Shown one piece after another: positions 35,959 to 38,922 of a stretch of DNA of 38,922 nucleotides. The stretch spans positions 1 through 38,922 of the forward strand of contig QZWS01000023.1 in NCBI GenBank assembly GCA_004114245.1, read 5' to 3'. Position 1 is the stretch's first letter. Every line of letters begins with the position of its first letter. A program made the position numbers and the translations under genes. Source of the DNA: Zoopage sp. CT-All (taxonomy: Eukaryota; Zoopagomycota; Zoopagomycetes; Zoopagales; Zoopagaceae). The notes below the pieces were generated by a model that did no database searches, was not told the DNA's origin, and worked only from the letters and a program-made list of their open reading frames with translations.

Positions 35959-38577
35959 CTAGCTATCCTGGACATGAACCCCGTTCTCAACGTCTCCCAT
36001 CCGCACTCCAGCACCCGTCGCTGGCCCTGCTTGGATCTCGCGCTGCTCCTCTTCCTCCACGTCCTGCGACATGCTCCCCAACAGACCATCCAGCATGCCC
36101 TCCAGATCAGGCTCTGGAACATCGAGGCAGAGCGAGACAAGCCGCCGATAGTCGGCAAGCTTGCCATGTGCTGTCGCGGCATCCACTCGCAGTCGAGTCC
36201 ATTGCGCCGCAGCCTTGCTCAGCTCGATCAGTACCTCTTTCAGCTGCGCCCCCAGCACCACCTGATCATTCTCAGGAGAATCGCGGTCGTCTCCGTTTGC
36301 TGGACTGTGCTCAAGCGTCATAGCAGAGGCGGAGTGGGCTACTTCCTGAGCCGCTGCGGTGGCGATACGACTCCGAATCTCAGTCTCGTGTTGCTGCCTC
36401 AGCTGTGCCTCGAGGGTGGCCTCCTCCGACCGCAGCACATCCAACTCTCGCTCAAACGCGCCGTCATCATCAGCCCCGGCTTTAATCCGCCCTTCAATGT
36501 GAAGGGTCTCTTCACGCGCGGCTGCCGTTTCTAGCTGCAGCCGTCGTATTACCTCGTCCAGCTGCTTCAGCTGATCGAGATGCGATGCGTGAATGCTATC
36601 TACAAGCTGGCCCATCAGCTCCATGAATCGCGTTGCTTGTGGCCCAAGTTCTTGCGGCGGCGGCGGAGGATGATATGGTCGCGCTGGTATTGGCGGAATA
36701 TAGGTGACGTAGCCACCGTGTGCGATGTGCGCCGGAGAACCTAGCACAGCTCCGTCAACTGCTCCATCATATCCATACTGCGCTATCATTGCAGCAGGAC
36801 CGCCGGGGCCTGGCACGACTGGACGGGCAAGACGCGCTTCCATATCCTTAATCAGGTCGCCCGCAGTTCGTCCGTCGGCGTTGTCAAGGTCAAGACTGGC
36901 GCCGGCATCTTGTAATCGTCGCACCATAATCTTGTTCCCAACACGAGCGGCCACATGTAATGCTGTATCCCCGTGAGTATCGCGCCAGTCCAGCATCTGC
37001 TGAAGCGAAGGCATATCCGGCAGTTCGGCGGCCAGAGGAGATCTAAGAAAGTCAAGCACGCAGTCGAGGTAGAACCGCGATGCGGCGACTTTGCCGCGAC
37101 TTCGCGCTGTCTCAGCAATCAGGTGCAGCACCCACCGCCCTTGTGGATCAACCAGTGGAATTGTTGAAGCAAATTGGCGCAGTATCAGCGGGAACGAGCG
37201 TCGATCGTAGTTGTTGCTAAAGAGAACGCTGCGCATGAGTGGCGTATGCCCGTAGGCGCTGAGATGCGCCGGGTCCGCGCCAAGTTCTTCAATAAGCAGC
37301 TGCACGAGATTGGCGCTTCCTGTGGCGGCTGCCCAGTGCAACGCGGTATGCCCATCGTCATCGAGAATGTGATCCACGCGGAATCCCGACGGGAGATCAT
37401 TGAGCATAGCATGGATTTTGTCGGCGTAATCGCCTGCGACGAACATTTCAAACAATCGATCGGCAAACGCCTCAATTTCTGCTGCTTGCGTGATTGCATC
37501 CATGGCTGCGGAGTGTTGCGAGCCGGGAAGAAGCGCATTTTGCGACGATTGAATCATCCAGGCTCGATTCTGCTGTGCATCGGCCATGTTTCCACTGACA
37601 GAATCCACCTCGGTGGCGGTGGACGCATCGCCATCAGACAACGAGTCGTACGCGTCCTCGCCATGTCCGCCAATGCGCTTTCGCTTGCGCGAATGATGTG
37701 CTGCTACACCATTATACGCATGGGCGTAAGCGTAGTGGTGGTCAGGTTGGGGCGCCTCATCCTCGGAATCCGAGTACGCGTTGTGACGGTGCTGCTGCTG
37801 CGCGTATCGATACTGCCCACTGGTGGCGTGGAGATTCGGGCGATGTGCGGATACAAGCGAGGACGACGAAACATCGTCGTCTTCGTCGGATACATCCTCC
37901 GACTCTGATCGCGCTCGCCGTTTCTGTTTCTGCGCTGGCTTCTTCTGTGGCTGCTGTCGCGGTACAGGGACCCCGGGAGTGGTGCTCGAGACTTTCCGTT
38001 TACGCGGCGCGGCACCAGTAGCACTCGCGGTTGATGGCATACGTGTCAATGCGGGAACGGCAGCGGTGGCGGCAGCGACAGGCTTGGCGCGCACCGCACG
38101 CCGCTGACCGGCAGCGGCACCTCCTGCGGCCTCGCCCAGCGCTCCGGCGTTCGCAGCGCCGGCACTCATCCCCTTTGGCCTTGACGCAACCGCCAGCCGG
38201 TGCTTTGGTGCCTGTACCAGCTCGCTCTCGCCCCACTGCGCGGGATCAAAGTCAAGAAGCGGAGCGAGCACCTCTCCGACGCCGTGCTGGCGCGCAATCA
38301 CCCGGCCGCGCTCCAGCGTCACCCATGTGCCCTGGTACTTCCCGTAGCCGCCCTGCACTTTCTCGTGCGGGCCGGTGTGGATTTCGCGCTCGAGGATTTT
38401 TGTGCGTTGAGGCTTGTCGTACTCGGCGGCCTTGAGGATATGCGTGGCGTTGATGTAGTTGTCGATGCGGCGCCGCATGACGGCCACGCCCCGGCAGCGG
38501 AACTCGTAGACCGGAACGTTGGAGTAGGTCGCAACGAAGACGGGCGGGCGGGTCGCGGCGGCGACGGAGGCGGCCAT
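35959..38577 (-). CDS. APSES/ankyrin MBF-type cell-cycle transcription factor
   Basis: DNA-binding subunit of an MBF/SBF-like G1/S regulator (Mbp1, Swi4, S. pombe Res1/Res2 family), 872 aa, no introns. The N-terminal APSES (KilA-N-like) domain spans about residues 10-110: VPVYEFRCRGVAVMRRRIDN, INATHILKAAEYDKPQRTKI and GGYGKYQGTWVTLERGRVIA. A basic Ser/Gln-rich linker with clusters such as PRKRKVSS follows (nuclear localisation likely). Ankyrin repeats lie around 465-645 (DDDGHTALHWAAATGSANLV, AYGHTPLMRSVLFS, DTHGDTALHVAARVGNKIMV). The C-terminal region (about 690-850) is coiled coil, as needed to pair with a Swi6/Cdc10-type partner. Start chosen at 38577, just before the APSES domain; the frame is open further upstream. 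Confidence 0.95.
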   Translation of the reverse strand: MAASVAAATRPPVFVATYSNVPVYEFRCRGVAVMRRRIDNYINATHILKAAEYDKPQRTKILEREIHTGPHEKVQGGYGKYQGTWVTLERGRVIARQHGVGEVLAPLLDFDPAQWGESELVQAPKHRLAVASRPKGMSAGAANAGALGEAAGGAAAGQRRAVRAKPVAAATAAVPALTRMPSTASATGAAPRKRKVSSTTPGVPVPRQQPQKKPAQKQKRRARSESEDVSDEDDDVSSSSLVSAHRPNLHATSGQYRYAQQQHRHNAYSDSEDEAPQPDHHYAYAHAYNGVAAHHSRKRKRIGGHGEDAYDSLSDGDASTATEVDSVSGNMADAQQNRAWMIQSSQNALLPGSQHSAAMDAITQAAEIEAFADRLFEMFVAGDYADKIHAMLNDLPSGFRVDHILDDDGHTALHWAAATGSANLVQLLIEELGADPAHLSAYGHTPLMRSVLFSNNYDRRSFPLILRQFASTIPLVDPQGRWVLHLIAETARSRGKVAASRFYLDCVLDFLRSPLAAELPDMPSLQQMLDWRDTHGDTALHVAARVGNKIMVRRLQDAGASLDLDNADGRTAGDLIKDMEARLARPVVPGPGGPAAMIAQYGYDGAVDGAVLGSPAHIAHGGYVTYIPPIPARPYHPPPPPQELGPQATRFMELMGQLVDSIHASHLDQLKQLDEVIRRLQLETAAAREETLHIEGRIKAGADDDGAFERELDVLRSEEATLEAQLRQQHETEIRSRIATAAAQEVAHSASAMTLEHSPANGDDRDSPENDQVVLGAQLKEVLIELSKAAAQWTRLRVDAATAHGKLADYRRLVSLCLDVPEPDLEGMLDGLLGSMSQDVEEEEQREIQAGPATGAGVRMGDVENGVHVQDS
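37484..37538. repeat. Internal copy of the 55-bp contig-end repeat
   Basis: Part of the APSES-factor coding region. These 55 bases are identical to 38868-38922 in the same orientation. The base before the match differs (T here, C at 38867). Confidence 0.95.
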
Positions 38578-38602
38578 GACGGATGGATGAGGCGGCCGCT
38601 GG

Positions 38603-38608
38603 ACGCGT
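38603..38608. promoter_or_regulatory. MCB-like ACGCGT element upstream of the APSES gene
   Basis: Palindromic ACGCGT, the core site bound by MBF-type complexes, 25 bp upstream of the start codon of an MBF-type DNA-binding subunit. Autoregulation is conceivable. The same hexamer also occurs inside coding sequence elsewhere in this GC-rich window, so chance is a serious alternative. Confidence 0.3.
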
Positions 38609-38867
38609 TGGTGAGACGGGAGCCGCAGACCAGCCAATTTGCACAAACGGGTCAGCGTGGTGTGCTCGCAGTTCGAGGCCGGCGAGACGAGGTAAGGCAA
38701 TGAACGTCGCGGGGATGGGGCTACCTGCAGTCATTTCAGCGCTGCCACCCGCGACGTTGCTGGCTGCAGCAGCACACCACACCTGCCGCTTACGAACGAA
38801 ACACAACATGATTATCCCAGAGACAAACAGCAGACCATCCAAGCATACATCGCGCGCACGCACGCAC

Positions 38868-38922
38868 GCTTGCGTGATTGCATCCATGGCTGCGGAGTGT
38901 TGCGAGCCGGGAAGAAGCGCAT
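38868..38922. repeat. 55-bp terminal direct repeat, probable assembly overlap
   Basis: The final 55 bases of the window repeat 37484-37538 exactly and run off the edge. Between 38,578 and 38,867 is the 5' region of the APSES gene, with no other gene seen. A coding fragment of the APSES gene in its own upstream region makes little biological sense, and 55 is a common k-mer length in short-read assemblers. Confidence 0.9.

Noticed and set aside
35853-36534. Plus-strand open frames opposite the 3' part of the APSES gene
   Set aside because: Antisense shadows of the coiled-coil region; products lack domains and starts are arbitrary.
1-38922. CRISPR array or other regularly spaced repeats
   Set aside because: No regularly interspaced repeats exist; repeats found are a 5S duplication, an 81-bp tandem duplication, an 11-bp minisatellite and the 55-bp end repeat.

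Overview
The window is compact eukaryotic DNA and reads as a fungus. It has spliceosomal introns of only 34-52 bp, closely spaced genes on both strands, and a characteristic fungal gene set: an APSES/ankyrin MBF-type cell-cycle factor, a VTC1-type polyphosphate subunit, mitochondrial N-acetylglutamate synthase, a three-KH Rnc1/Pbp2-like protein and a fungal-style multi-LIM protein. Complex I subunit GRIM-19/NDUFA13 and a full-length HID1 homologue are also present, which argues against a budding yeast. High GC in genes, dispersed 5S rRNA copies and intron-rich conserved genes would fit an early-diverging (non-Dikarya) lineage. That placement is an inference; no species can be named from the sequence.

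Layout. 0.4-2.5 kb: N-acetylglutamate synthase and a small membrane protein. 2.5-6.8 kb (minus): a seven-exon WDR44-like protein and, 28 bp upstream of it, a PAP2 lipid phosphatase. 6.8-9.0 kb: an AT-rich island with two near-identical 5S rRNA genes flanking a decayed gene for a secreted protein. 9.1-11.2 kb: a C2H2 zinc-finger regulator converging on ribosomal protein eS7. 11.4-12.7 kb: a second AT-rich stretch ending in a secreted-protein gene. 12.9-17.5 kb: a divergent pair of J-domain membrane proteins, a mitochondrial-type adenylate kinase, the KH protein and VTC1. 17.5-19.1 kb: a third AT-rich stretch with a secreted protein built from two copies of a five-cysteine module. 19.2-23.2 kb: tandem type-B carboxylesterases, one with two introns and one with none. 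23.3-28.3 kb: LIM protein, cytochrome P450 and an unrecognised Cys-rich protein. 28.3-30.6 kb: NSRP1-like splicing factor, a histone H2A gene with an apparent GC-AG intron, and GRIM-19. 30.8-33.6 kb: HID1 homologue in 12 exons. 33.8-35.7 kb: an unrecognised multi-pass membrane protein and another small secreted protein. 36.0-38.6 kb: the APSES/ankyrin factor.

The genes do not form one pathway; most are housekeeping. WDR44 and HID1 homologues are both Golgi/endosome trafficking proteins, and NAGS and GRIM-19 are mitochondrial. The accessory material is the set of secreted-protein genes beside AT-rich islands and the esterase pair. I see no prokaryotic-style defence system, CRISPR array, intact transposon or secondary-metabolite cluster.

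The last 55 bases exactly repeat an internal stretch of the APSES gene and stop at the window edge. This looks like a de Bruijn k-mer overlap (k=55) at a contig end rather than biology.

Exon models were built by hand from reading frames, GT/AG positions, phase and remembered family alignments. They have not been tested against transcripts or databases.
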